Shown here: positions 8,663-15,262 of the stretch, in pieces
How the letters are laid out: each line of letters starts with the position of its first letter
Numbering within the stretch: position 1 is the first letter of the stretch
NCBI GenBank assembly: GCA_003552125.1
Contig: PUON01000074.1
Coordinates: forward strand, 1-41,954
Reading direction: 5' to 3'
Source: Dehalococcoidia bacterium
Lineage (GTDB): Bacteria; Chloroflexota; Dehalococcoidia; GIF9; AB-539-J10
DNA length: 41,954 nt
The notes under the pieces: generated by a model
Databases searched by the model: none
Seen by the model: the letters and a program-made list of their open reading frames with translations, nothing else
What the model was told of the DNA's origin: nothing
Position numbers and translations under genes: made by a program

Positions 8663-9002
8663 CGAGGCAATCCGACGTGCATACGCCGGCTCGCACGAGT
8701 AGTTCCCGTAATTCGCGTTCGAGATCTCGGTACTCTGCACTCTGTATACTCGTTCGGGCGATCACCACCACATCCCAACCCGGTGGTACCGCCCGGATAT
8801 TGGTTGCCGCTCGAATGCGCCGCTTGGCGCGGTTGCGTACCACGGCGCCTCCCACTTTCTTTGATACCACCACACCGAGACGACTCACCCCAAGACCGTT
8901 GGGAAGCACCCTGACTACCATCATCGATCCCGCATAACTCCGCCCTTGGCGAAACACAGCAACGAACTGTTCACGCCTGGTGAGAGACCACGGTCTGTTC
9001 AT
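8619..9002 (-). CDS. rnpA: Ribonuclease P protein component
   Basis: This 127-residue basic protein has the RnpA signature RNRAKRRIRAA (the RNR motif that contacts the RNA subunit) and a typical N-terminus, MNRPWSLTRREQFVAVFRQG. It partners the RNase P RNA in removing 5' leaders from pre-tRNAs. The C-terminal tail after the core (CTSDCLDGHCSGSSVPEDNF) is cysteine-containing and longer than in many relatives. It overlaps yidD, so part of the tail may exist only because of the shared sequence. The start lies 7 nt after the rpmH stop, consistent with the classic rpmH-rnpA pair. Confidence 0.95.
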   Translation of the reverse strand: MNRPWSLTRREQFVAVFRQGRSYAGSMMVVRVLPNGLGVSRLGVVVSKKVGGAVVRNRAKRRIRAATNIRAVPPGWDVVVIARTSIQSAEYRDLERELRELLVRAGVCTSDCLDGHCSGSSVPEDNF

Positions 9003-9009
9003 TCAGGAG

Positions 9010-9150
9010 CTAGACAGGTGTAAGCTTACGACGCCCCTTGAGTCGGCGCGCTTTCAAGACTCGCATGCCGGCTTTGGTGGAACTACGCGCGCGAAACCCA
9101 AGCTTCCTCGCGCGGGGAATCCTCTTTGGTTGATAGGTCCGTTTCGGCAT
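9010..9150 (-). CDS. rpmH: 50S ribosomal protein L34
   Basis: This 46-codon gene is too short for the ORF track. Read on the minus strand it gives [19 protein letters not shown], then [20 protein letters not shown] and RRKLTPV, unmistakably bacterial L34 of normal length. It starts 9 nt after the rpsR stop with a GGAGAG ribosome binding site and ends 7 nt before rnpA. L34 is a small basic protein of the large subunit. Elsewhere rpmH usually begins its own cluster, often near dnaA; here it follows rpsR inside a longer operon. Confidence 0.97.
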   Translation of the reverse strand: MPKRTYQPKRIPRARKLGFRARSSTKAGMRVLKARRLKGRRKLTPV

Positions 9151-9159
9151 AATTCTCTC

Positions 9160-9462
9160 CTACGAACTGGACGGTGCCGACGCGGTCCATCCAGTCTGCC
9201 AGATGTGCCCCGGACCATACGGCAACAGCGCAAGGAAACGCGCGCGCTTAATTGCCTCGGAGAGCCGGCGCTGGTGTTTGGAACACGCCCTGGACTTATG
9301 GCGCGACGCTATCTTGCCGCCACCCTGAATGTAGCGCGCCAACAAGGCCGTATCCTTGTAATCGATCGGAATCCGGTCAGCACAGAACGGACACACTCTG
9401 GGCCGGCTGCCACGAAACCTCGATCGCCTTCTAGTAGATCCCCCGTATCGGTAGTTCGGCAT
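9160..9462 (-). CDS. rpsR: 30S ribosomal protein S18
   Basis: This 100-residue basic protein has the S18 core [22 protein letters not shown] and a C-terminal block [26 protein letters not shown]. An extra tail of about 17 residues ([18 protein letters not shown]) extends past the usual end. The CPFC pair is the zinc-site type start seen in some S18 paralogues. It sits directly downstream of ssb behind GAGGAG. S18 packs against S6, which is encoded two genes upstream, as in most bacteria. Confidence 0.95.
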   Translation of the reverse strand: MPNYRYGGSTRRRSRFRGSRPRVCPFCADRIPIDYKDTALLARYIQGGGKIASRHKSRACSKHQRRLSEAIKRARFLALLPYGPGHIWQTGWTASAPSSS

Positions 9463-9480
9463 TCACTCACTCCTCAATGT

Positions 9481-9876
9481 CTAAGGGTCAAACGGCATGT
9501 CGTCAGGGACGATATCTCCTTCTTCAGGAAACGACGCCGCACCGGACGGTCTGCCGAGAAATACTACGCTGTTGGCGGTTACCTCGAGACTGGTGCGGTT
9601 CTGGCCATCCTGTGCCTGCCATTCGCGTGCATGCAATCGGCCCTCAACGTACACTTGCTGGCCCTTCTTCAGATACTGGTTGCACTGCTCGGCTTGCCTG
9701 CCCCACACCGTTACACGGAACCAGTCCGTCTCTTCGCGCGCCTCTCCCTTGGAAGTGGTGAATCGATGGGTGGTCGCCATGCGAAATGACGTAACGGATT
9801 TTCCATCAGCAGTGTACCGCATTTCGGGATCAGCGCCCAGATGCCCGATAAGAATCAACTTGTTGAGAGTCGCCAA
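9481..9876 (-). CDS. ssb: Single-stranded DNA-binding protein
   Basis: The 131-residue protein has the SSB OB-fold: LNKLILIGHLGADPEMRYT, SFRMATTHRF, TDWFRVTVWGRQAE and YLKKGQQVYVEGRLH. It ends in an acidic tail with the conserved partner-binding tip DDMPFDP. It coats single-stranded DNA and recruits repair and replication proteins. The start codon is TTG (9874-9876) behind AGGAGC, which lies in the last codons of rpsF, so translation is probably coupled. The linker before the tail is short for the family. Confidence 0.96.
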   Translation of the reverse strand: MATLNKLILIGHLGADPEMRYTADGKSVTSFRMATTHRFTTSKGEAREETDWFRVTVWGRQAEQCNQYLKKGQQVYVEGRLHAREWQAQDGQNRTSLEVTANSVVFLGRPSGAASFPEEGDIVPDDMPFDP

Positions 9877-9879
9877 TGG

Positions 9880-10167
9880 TTATTTGCTCCTCTTAATCAC
9901 GAGGTAGCGAAGCACATCCAGATCGTTCTCGAGTACCTCTCGGATCTCACGCACATGCTCCGGTTCCAGTTTGAACCGCATCATACCGTAGTTTCCCTCA
10001 ATGTACTTCTTGATCGGATACGCCAGCCGTTTCTTGCCCCAGCGCTGTGTCTCGTCTACAACGCCCTGCCGTTCAGTAATCATATGACCGACATTTTCAA
10101 GTTTCAAGGAAACAGCGTCGTCGGTCGCCTCCGGACTTACGATAGCTACAAGTTCATAGTCGCACAT
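9880..10167 (-). CDS. rpsF: 30S ribosomal protein S6 (start moved to the fourth codon of the track ORF)
   Basis: The track starts at 10176 with MFAMCDYELVAIV, but that first ATG lies inside the probable -10 box (TATAATG). S6 proteins normally begin M-x-DYEL, matching MCDYELVAIVSPEA from the ATG at 10167, which lies 7 nt after the TATAAT. I therefore call 95 residues and a leaderless mRNA. The rest (GKKRLAYPIKKYIEGNYGMMRF and EVLENDLDVLRYLVIK) is typical S6. It heads the rpsF-ssb-rpsR run and probably the whole minus-strand operon to ileS. Confidence 0.94.
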   Translation of the reverse strand: MCDYELVAIVSPEATDDAVSLKLENVGHMITERQGVVDETQRWGKKRLAYPIKKYIEGNYGMMRFKLEPEHVREIREVLENDLDVLRYLVIKRSK

Positions 10168-10174
10168 GGCGAAC

Positions 10175-10204
10175 ATTATAACATGTCAGTAGCCAACGTG
10201 TAAT
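10175..10204 (-). promoter_or_regulatory. Promoter of the rpsF operon
   Basis: On the minus strand a weak -35 (ATTACA, 10199-10204), an 18-nt spacer and an extended -10 (TGT-TATAAT, hexamer 10175-10180) precede rpsF. It overlaps the 3' end of the phosphoesterase gene. The hexamer also contains the ATG that the ORF track uses as the rpsF start, which argues against that start. This is likely the main promoter for the long operon running down to ileS. Confidence 0.7.
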
Positions 10205-10920
10205 CGTCTTTGGAGTGAGACGGGCAATCCGGCCTGCTGCATCGACTGAGCGACAGCAACCACGTTATAGGACACGCGGTGGAAAGACACCTCGCCGACA
10301 GAAGTGTCCAGAATCGCATAGGCTGCCCGAGCATCCCCGTCCCTCGGCTGACCGACCGAGCCCGGATTGATCATTAGTCTCCCTTCGAGCTTCTGTACGG
10401 AGGCAGTCGGAGCGGCGGGATGCCGGCATTCTGCAGCCCGACTCATGTACGCAATCAGCGGCCTGTGTGTGTGCCCAATGAGAGCATGCCGTTGCTCGCA
10501 CCACGGCCCCAGCATTCGAACCTGAGAGGCAGCAACAACATACTCCCAGACAGGATCGCGTGGGGAGCCGTGAACGAGCAGGAAGTCTCCCACACTGCAC
10601 CGGATAGACAGATCAGAGAGGAATCGCTTTGATGAGAGGGTGAGTCTGCATCGGGTCCAACGACAAACCTCCGCTGCATCAGCGTTGAAACGATCCAGAC
10701 TAACCTTTCCCAATACCGCCAGGTCGTGATTCCCCGAGACACCAGCGAAAGGATACGCGGAAAGAACTTCGATACACTCATTGGGGGCGGGGCCAGAGCC
10801 GACGACATCACCCAGGAGCCAGATCGCATCGAACGGTTCCAGACGATCGGCACTGTCAAGAACCGACCGCAGTGCTTCAGCATTAGAATGCACGTCGGCC
10901 ACAACAAGATACCGGCCCAT
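10186..10920 (-). CDS. Calcineurin-like metallophosphoesterase (YfcE/MJ0936-like)
   Basis: All family metal-binding blocks are present in order: ADVHSN, LLGDVVGSGP, GVSGNHD, LLVHGSP and LIGHTHRP. The fold is a two-metal phosphodiesterase or phosphatase; the substrate cannot be read from sequence. The track begins MVMGRYLVV at 10926. I prefer the third codon (ATG at 10920, 244 residues) because it lies 8 nt after an extended -10 box and begins directly with the first beta strand. It is divergent from thiL and ends just before the rpsF promoter. A stand-alone housekeeping role is likely. Confidence 0.88.
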   Translation of the reverse strand: MGRYLVVADVHSNAEALRSVLDSADRLEPFDAIWLLGDVVGSGPAPNECIEVLSAYPFAGVSGNHDLAVLGKVSLDRFNADAAEVCRWTRCRLTLSSKRFLSDLSIRCSVGDFLLVHGSPRDPVWEYVVAASQVRMLGPWCEQRHALIGHTHRPLIAYMSRAAECRHPAAPTASVQKLEGRLMINPGSVGQPRDGDARAAYAILDTSVGEVSFHRVSYNVVAVAQSMQQAGLPVSLQRRLHVGY

Positions 10921-10928
10921 CACCATGC

Positions 10929-10934
10929 ACTATA
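10929..10934 (-). promoter_or_regulatory. Extended -10 box of the phosphoesterase gene
   Basis: Minus-strand TGC-TATAGT is followed by 8 nt and the ATG at 10920. The first ATG of the track ORF (10926) lies only 2 nt from the hexamer and would not be transcribed. No good -35 is visible. It shares a short intergenic space with the divergent thiL promoter. Confidence 0.55.
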
Positions 10935-10953
10935 GCACGCGAGCCGCACAGCT

Positions 10954-10981
10954 TTGAGTGCTACCTGTCCGATGATATAAT
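10954..10981 (+). promoter_or_regulatory. Promoter of the thiL-tsaE-tsaB operon
   Basis: TTGAGT (10954-10959), a 16-nt spacer and TGA-TATAAT (hexamer 10976-10981) precede the thiL ATG at 10989 by only 7 nt. This predicts a leaderless transcript. There is no Shine-Dalgarno sequence in front of thiL, which is consistent. Confidence 0.72.
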
Positions 10982-10988
10982 CGCGCCG

Positions 10989-11987
10989 ATGGATCTGTCT
11001 ACCGTCGGCGAGTTCGGTCTCATAGAACTTATCAATGATGTGATACAACCCACGCTCCACACACCCTCAGTTGCTGCCAGGAGAACGGTGATTGGCATAG
11101 GTGACGATACTGCCGCATGGGCCGGTTCCGATGCGCTGCAGCTTGCGACTACCGATTCGCTGGTAGAAGATGTTCATTTCTCATTCAACTGGTGCGCATG
11201 GGAGGATCTGGGACACAAATCGCTCGCGGTTAACCTCAGCGATATTGCAGCCATGGGTGGCGTTGCCTTGTACGCTCTCGTATCGCTCTCCTGCCCGGGC
11301 GATGTCGACTCTGACTCAATTGTTAGCTTCTACAAAGGCATGACCGGGCTTGCTACAGAGCATGGTGTGGTGATCATCGGGGGAAATCTGACCAGGTCGC
11401 CGTTCGTCACATCCTCCGTGTTCGTGATGGGCGAATCTCCAACAGGAAGGCTGCTGCGCCGTTCTTCGGCACGCCCTGGAGACGTTATCGCAGTGACCGG
11501 CTCACTCGGAGCCGCGGCTGCAGCACTGACATTGCTTACCCGTGAAGGTTGTGCGCCGGCCTACACACCCGAATGTCTCAGACACGCCCTTGTCCGACCT
11601 CGCCCAAGATTGAACGAAGGCCGACAGTTGGCAGATGCAGGCGTGGAGTGCGCCATAGACGTCAGCGACGGGCTGCTCAGCGACCTTTCGCACATTTGCG
11701 AGTGCAGCCGCACAAATGCAACAATTCGCATCGATCAACTGCCGGTGTCGCCAGAGTGTCGCGAAGTTTCCCTGGATCCAGTGTCACTCGCGCTCTCCGG
11801 TGGAGAGGCATACGAGTTGCTGTTCACCTGTCCTGACCGAATAGTTCAGAAGGTGATGAGTCAACTTGATTGTCCCGTGACGGTGATCGGACAGATTCAA
11901 TCCACGTCAGACACACCTTCTGTAATAACGCTCGATCAGGATAACAGGCCGATAGATACCCACGGCACGGGATGGCGGCATTTCTAG
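10989..11987 (+). CDS. thiL: Thiamine-monophosphate kinase
   Basis: This 332-residue ATP-dependent kinase converts thiamine phosphate to thiamine diphosphate, the active cofactor. Conserved ThiL/PurM-type blocks are present: the N-terminal GEFGLIELI, the metal-binding GIGDDTAAW, TTDSLVEDVHF, HKSLAVNLSDIAAMGG, GGNLTRSP, CAIDVSDGLLSDLSHIC and the late SGGEAYELLFT. Length and order are normal. It leads a tight operon with tsaE (10-nt gap to the chosen tsaE start). The pairing of thiL with tsaE and tsaB recurs in other bacteria. Confidence 0.95.
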   Translation: MDLSTVGEFGLIELINDVIQPTLHTPSVAARRTVIGIGDDTAAWAGSDALQLATTDSLVEDVHFSFNWCAWEDLGHKSLAVNLSDIAAMGGVALYALVSLSCPGDVDSDSIVSFYKGMTGLATEHGVVIIGGNLTRSPFVTSSVFVMGESPTGRLLRRSSARPGDVIAVTGSLGAAAAALTLLTREGCAPAYTPECLRHALVRPRPRLNEGRQLADAGVECAIDVSDGLLSDLSHICECSRTNATIRIDQLPVSPECREVSLDPVSLALSGGEAYELLFTCPDRIVQKVMSQLDCPVTVIGQIQSTSDTPSVITLDQDNRPIDTHGTGWRHF

Positions 11988-11997
11988 CAGGTTGAAG

Positions 11998-12471
11998 ATG
12001 CGTACGACTGTAATTACGACGAGTTCTCCCGATGAAACGGTTACGCTGGGCCGAAGCATCGGCGAGTCCTGTGAACCAGGGGACGTGATACTGCTCTCCG
12101 GAGAACTCGGCACGGGCAAGACATGCCTTATTGGAGGGATCGCTGCCGGCCTCTCGGTGGCGGAATACACGTTCAGCCCCTCTTTCGTGCTGGTCCGCGA
12201 ATACCATGGGCGGCTCATGCTGTATCACATGGACTTCTACAGGATCGAATCTCCTGAGGAGGCGGCCGACATTGGCATCGAGGAATACCTCTATGGAGAC
12301 GGTGTCTGCGCAATCGAATGGTCCGAGCGGGCCTCAGAGTACCTCCCAAGTGATCATCTCTCAATCAAGCTGGAATACACTCCCGGGATTGAAGACACCC
12401 GATTGATACAGATCAGTGCACACGGTGCCCGGCACGAGCGCCTCATGCAGCAACTCAGGATACAGAGATAA
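11998..12471 (+). CDS. tsaE: tRNA threonylcarbamoyladenosine biosynthesis ATPase TsaE
   Basis: This is a P-loop ATPase with Walker A GELGTGKTCLIGGIA, a switch segment with SPSFVLVREY, and YHMDFYRIESPEEAADIG and CAIEWSERASEYLP. TsaE stimulates the TsaBD complex that makes t6A37 on ANN-decoding tRNAs. The track's first codon is a TTG at 11992, almost touching AGCAGG. The ATG two codons later (11998) has proper spacing, so I use it (157 residues). It is sandwiched between thiL and tsaB, with a 19-nt gap to tsaB. Confidence 0.94.
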   Translation: MRTTVITTSSPDETVTLGRSIGESCEPGDVILLSGELGTGKTCLIGGIAAGLSVAEYTFSPSFVLVREYHGRLMLYHMDFYRIESPEEAADIGIEEYLYGDGVCAIEWSERASEYLPSDHLSIKLEYTPGIEDTRLIQISAHGARHERLMQQLRIQR

Positions 12472-12490
12472 GGATGAAGCCTAACTTATA

Positions 12491-13150
12491 ATGGAACTCA
12501 TACTCGACGCATCCGCGGAGTCAACGGCCATAGGTCTTTCGGATCAAGGGACCCTGAAATGGGACTCGGCAAACCTCGACCCTCAACAGCACACGCGACA
12601 GCTGTTGCCAGCCATATTGAGTGCCCTTGAGCAGACCGGCACCGCCTTTCGGGAGATCGGACTGGTCGTAGTGGCACTTGGCCCGGGACCATTCAACGGT
12701 TTGCGGGTCGCAGCAGCCACCGCTAAGGGGATCGCTGTGGGTGTGGAGGCCGCTCTCGTGGGCGTGCCGACCATGCGCGCCGAGGTTCATCGTTGCCCTT
12801 CATCGCTCCACCAGGTACGTCCTGTGTTGCGTGCGGGAAGAGCGGGATTCAGCACCGCCCTGTACGAGTGGCAGGGCCACGCATGGGAGCAGGTTGAAGA
12901 GTTGACATACATTGCCCTTCAGGATGCTCATCTGCTTGCGGACAGCACGGTCACGCTGTGTGGAGATACGACAATCCTGCCACATGCACAGTCACAGAAC
13001 TGCCCGGAGACCTGCCCGAGCAGACTGCAGACGCTGGCTTCGCTCGGGTGGAAGGACTATGCAGAGGGACAAACTGTGATTCCGGCAGCTCTGCAGCCGA
13101 TCTACCTCCGCCCACCCCACATCACTACCCCGCGAGACAGGAGACACTGA
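12491..13150 (+). CDS. tsaB: tRNA threonylcarbamoyladenosine biosynthesis protein TsaB
   Basis: The 219-residue protein has the TsaB actin-like N-terminal fold: ELILDASAESTAIGLSD, then TRQLLPAILSALEQTG, and the ALGPGPFNGLRVAAATAKGIAVG block. The C-terminal half is more divergent and ends LQPIYLRPP as in the family. TsaB is the inactive paralogue and platform for TsaD in t6A synthesis. The ATG sits in a TATAATG string that looks like a -10 box, but it lies inside the operon and I do not call it a promoter. The stop is 1 nt from the next gene. Confidence 0.92.
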   Translation: MELILDASAESTAIGLSDQGTLKWDSANLDPQQHTRQLLPAILSALEQTGTAFREIGLVVVALGPGPFNGLRVAAATAKGIAVGVEAALVGVPTMRAEVHRCPSSLHQVRPVLRAGRAGFSTALYEWQGHAWEQVEELTYIALQDAHLLADSTVTLCGDTTILPHAQSQNCPETCPSRLQTLASLGWKDYAEGQTVIPAALQPIYLRPPHITTPRDRRH

Positions 13151-13151
13151 C

Positions 13152-14222
13152 ATGGAACTACCGAGTCTGGGCAGCCCGGATCTTAATACATCATCGCTCG
13201 ATTACTGTTTCGGTTGCGGCGAGCTTAACCCGATCGGACTGCACCTGAAGCCTCGCTTCGACGGTGAAAGAGTCAGTTCCAGCTTCACCCCACACCTTGA
13301 GCACCAGGGGTGGCACAACGTTACCCACGGAGGGATCCTGTATAGCGTACTTGATGAGATAACGGCGTACGTGGTGCTCTGTTCGGGCTACAGCTTTGGA
13401 GTCACCGCACGAAGCGCAATCAGGTTCAGGCAGGTTGCCCCAACAGATCAGACACTGACTGCACACGCCTGGGCGACCAGGGTCACGCCCAGATTCATCG
13501 ATGTCCATGGTGTCCTCGAGGTAGCGGGTGGCGAGATCGTGGCCGAGGTTGACTCCACATTCATACCCGGGGATCGCTACCGCAGGGCCTTCTTATGGGA
13601 CATGGATGGAGTGATTGTGGACTCGGCGGATGCTCACTATCTGTCATGGAAAGAGGCATTCGCACAGCGCGGAACCGCCTACAGCGAGGAGGAGTTCAAA
13701 GCGCTGTTTGGTTCACGGGACGACCTCATCATCAGGGAGGTCATGGGCCCACTTCCGCCGGATAGCGTAGATGAGATAGCTGAAGACAAGGAGCAGCGCT
13801 ACCGCGACCTGGTTCGTGGACGGGTGAAGGTCTTTCCAGGGGTAATTCCGCTGCTCGGTGCGATGAAGCACGGAAAGTATCCGGTCGCGCTGGGCAGCTC
13901 AGCGCCACGTGAGAACATCGACGCGATCATTGACGAACTTGGATTGGGCGATGTATTTGACGTCATTGTGAGCGGCACGGACGTAGACGAGGGCAAGCCA
14001 AGCCCGGAGATATACCTCGCAGCCGCCCGGCGATTGGGTGTAGATCCGACCGACTGCGTGGTCTTCGAGGACGCCCCCCTCGGTGTTGAAGCTGCTGTCC
14101 GCGGCGGCATGAAGTGCGTGGCCGTTACGAACAGCCATCCTGCTGAGTCGTTGCAGGATGCCACCCGCGTTGTTGACTCTATAGAGGATATCGACCTTGT
14201 TCAATTGATACGATGGTTATAA
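13152..14222 (+). CDS. Fusion of a hotdog (PaaI-like) thioesterase and a HAD-family phosphatase/phosphoglucomutase
   Basis: One open frame of 356 residues holds two families. Residues 1-140 are a PaaI-like hotdog thioesterase: [16 protein letters not shown] near the start, [13 protein letters not shown] with the HGG loop (59-61) and acidic Asp68, and a typical last strand AEVDSTF. Residues 146-356 are a beta-phosphoglucomutase-like HAD hydrolase: the DMDGVIVDS nucleophile motif (Asp150, Asp152), [26 protein letters not shown] and [12 protein letters not shown]. The junction [15 protein letters not shown] has no spare start codon, so two separate proteins are unlikely. It follows tsaB by 1 nt behind AGGAG and replaces the rimI often found there. 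The substrates are unknown. Confidence 0.88.
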   Translation: MELPSLGSPDLNTSSLDYCFGCGELNPIGLHLKPRFDGERVSSSFTPHLEHQGWHNVTHGGILYSVLDEITAYVVLCSGYSFGVTARSAIRFRQVAPTDQTLTAHAWATRVTPRFIDVHGVLEVAGGEIVAEVDSTFIPGDRYRRAFLWDMDGVIVDSADAHYLSWKEAFAQRGTAYSEEEFKALFGSRDDLIIREVMGPLPPDSVDEIAEDKEQRYRDLVRGRVKVFPGVIPLLGAMKHGKYPVALGSSAPRENIDAIIDELGLGDVFDVIVSGTDVDEGKPSPEIYLAAARRLGVDPTDCVVFEDAPLGVEAAVRGGMKCVAVTNSHPAESLQDATRVVDSIEDIDLVQLIRWL

Positions 14223-14244
14223 CTCGAAAGGAGAACCCACCTAC

Positions 14245-14718
14245 ATGTCATCACGTGAAAGCGAAATCCAGCGAACTCTAGTCCTCGTGAAGCCGGACGC
14301 CATGCAACGCGGTCTCGCAGGTGAGATTATCTCCAGACTGGAGAGAAGAGGACTTCGCATCGCAGCAATGAAACTGATGCAGGTGGACAGCGAACTCGCA
14401 GGAAGACACTACCAGGCCCACGTTTCCAAGCCCTTCTTTGCCGACTTGGTTTCCTTCATCACATCCTGTCCGATAATTGCACTGGTCGTCGAAGGCCGAA
14501 ACGCAGTAGACGTCGTGCGTCAGACGATGGGGCAGACAGATTCAGCAAAGGCAGCACCGGGTACGATTCGTGGGGATTTCGCCTTGGATATCCAGAATAA
14601 CCTCGTCCACGGCTCGGATTCAGCGGAGAGTGCGGAACGAGAGGTCTCGCTATTCTTCAATGACAAAGAGCTTATGACGTACAGTCGAAGCATCGATACC
14701 TGGCTCGGGAGCCCCTGA
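14245..14718 (+). CDS. ndk: Nucleoside diphosphate kinase
   Basis: The 157-residue enzyme balances NTP pools by phosphate transfer through a histidine. Visible blocks are [54 protein letters not shown] and the active site NLVHGSDS with His122. Length is slightly longer than the usual 135-150, with the extra at both ends. A good Shine-Dalgarno sequence (AAAGGAGA) precedes it, 23 nt after the fusion gene. It converges on rsfS with only 7 bp between stop codons and no terminator visible there. Confidence 0.96.
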   Translation: MSSRESEIQRTLVLVKPDAMQRGLAGEIISRLERRGLRIAAMKLMQVDSELAGRHYQAHVSKPFFADLVSFITSCPIIALVVEGRNAVDVVRQTMGQTDSAKAAPGTIRGDFALDIQNNLVHGSDSAESAEREVSLFFNDKELMTYSRSIDTWLGSP

Positions 14719-14725
14719 TACAGAA

Positions 14726-15076
14726 TTACTGGATCCGCAGGACCTGAACTGCGTCTTTCCACAACTGCTCGAGTTGGTAGTACTCCCTCTCTTCAGGTGC
14801 AAAGATGTGGACAACTACGGCACCGTAATCAGCCAGCATCCAGCCCGAGCTAGCTGAACCCTCCTTGTGCAGGGGCATCTCATTGCGTGCCTTAAGGGTT
14901 TCGAGGATCGCATCCCAGATTGCCTCCAACTGGCGTTCGCTCTCCCCGCTACATACGACAAAGTAATCGGAGAAGGAACAGGAGGCACGCACATCAAGAA
15001 TCACCACATCCACCGCCTGCTTCTCCGAGGCGACGTCAGTTGCGAGACGTGCGATATCGACTGGCTCCAGTACCAT
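14726..15076 (-). CDS. rsfS: Ribosome silencing factor RsfS (Iojap family)
   Basis: The protein has the Iojap core DVVILDVRASCSFSDYFVVCSG, ERQLEAIWDAI, GWMLADYGAVVVHIF and EEREYYQLEQLWKDA. RsfS binds L14 and blocks subunit joining when nutrients are scarce. The track starts at 15091, but that ATG lies inside a TGC-TATAAT box. The next ATG (15076, 116 residues) is downstream of the predicted transcription start and leaves a very short leader with GGAGG one base away. I prefer it, with moderate certainty. It is divergent from ftsH. Confidence 0.92.
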   Translation of the reverse strand: MVLEPVDIARLATDVASEKQAVDVVILDVRASCSFSDYFVVCSGESERQLEAIWDAILETLKARNEMPLHKEGSASSGWMLADYGAVVVHIFAPEEREYYQLEQLWKDAVQVLRIQ

Positions 15077-15089
15077 ACCTCCGAACGGC

Positions 15090-15095
15090 ATTATA
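15090..15095 (-). promoter_or_regulatory. Extended -10 box of rsfS
   Basis: Minus-strand TGC-TATAAT overlaps the first ATG of the track ORF (TATAATG). A start about 7 nt downstream would give a leader of only about 6 nt before the ATG at 15076. No strong -35 is visible. Confidence 0.5.
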
Positions 15096-15247
15096 GCATC
15101 TCATCCACGGGCCCACGCGAGTCGAGAGCGCTCACCGTACAGGCGTGCACGCTCCGAAGAAGAAACTGGCGACGCGGGTAGACATAGGGTGGATTGGAGA
15201 TCGCGGCGAGCAGACAGTACGTCACTTTTCCCGTGTTCGCGCTACCT

Positions 15248-15256
15248 TGCTATAAT
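15248..15256 (+). promoter_or_regulatory. Extended -10 promoter of ftsH
   Basis: TGC-TATAAT (hexamer 15251-15256) lies 6 nt before a GTG at 15263 that begins [10 protein letters not shown]. Transcription would begin at about this GTG, so the mRNA is probably leaderless with a GTG start. The -35 region (TTTTCC or TTCCCG) is poor. Confidence 0.6.
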
Positions 15257-15262
15257 GGCAAC

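Noticed and set aside
8619-9150. Replication origin near rpmH-rnpA
   Set aside because: rpmH often neighbours dnaA and oriC, but here there is no dnaA, no dnaN and no DnaA-box cluster, and the gaps are only a few bases.
8980-9789. 269-residue plus-strand ORF
   Set aside because: It is antisense to rpmH, rpsR and ssb, all of which are certain.
12486-12493. TATAATG at the tsaB start as a promoter
   Set aside because: It would place transcription start inside tsaB and lies within a tight operon; the string arises from a TTATA run before the ATG.
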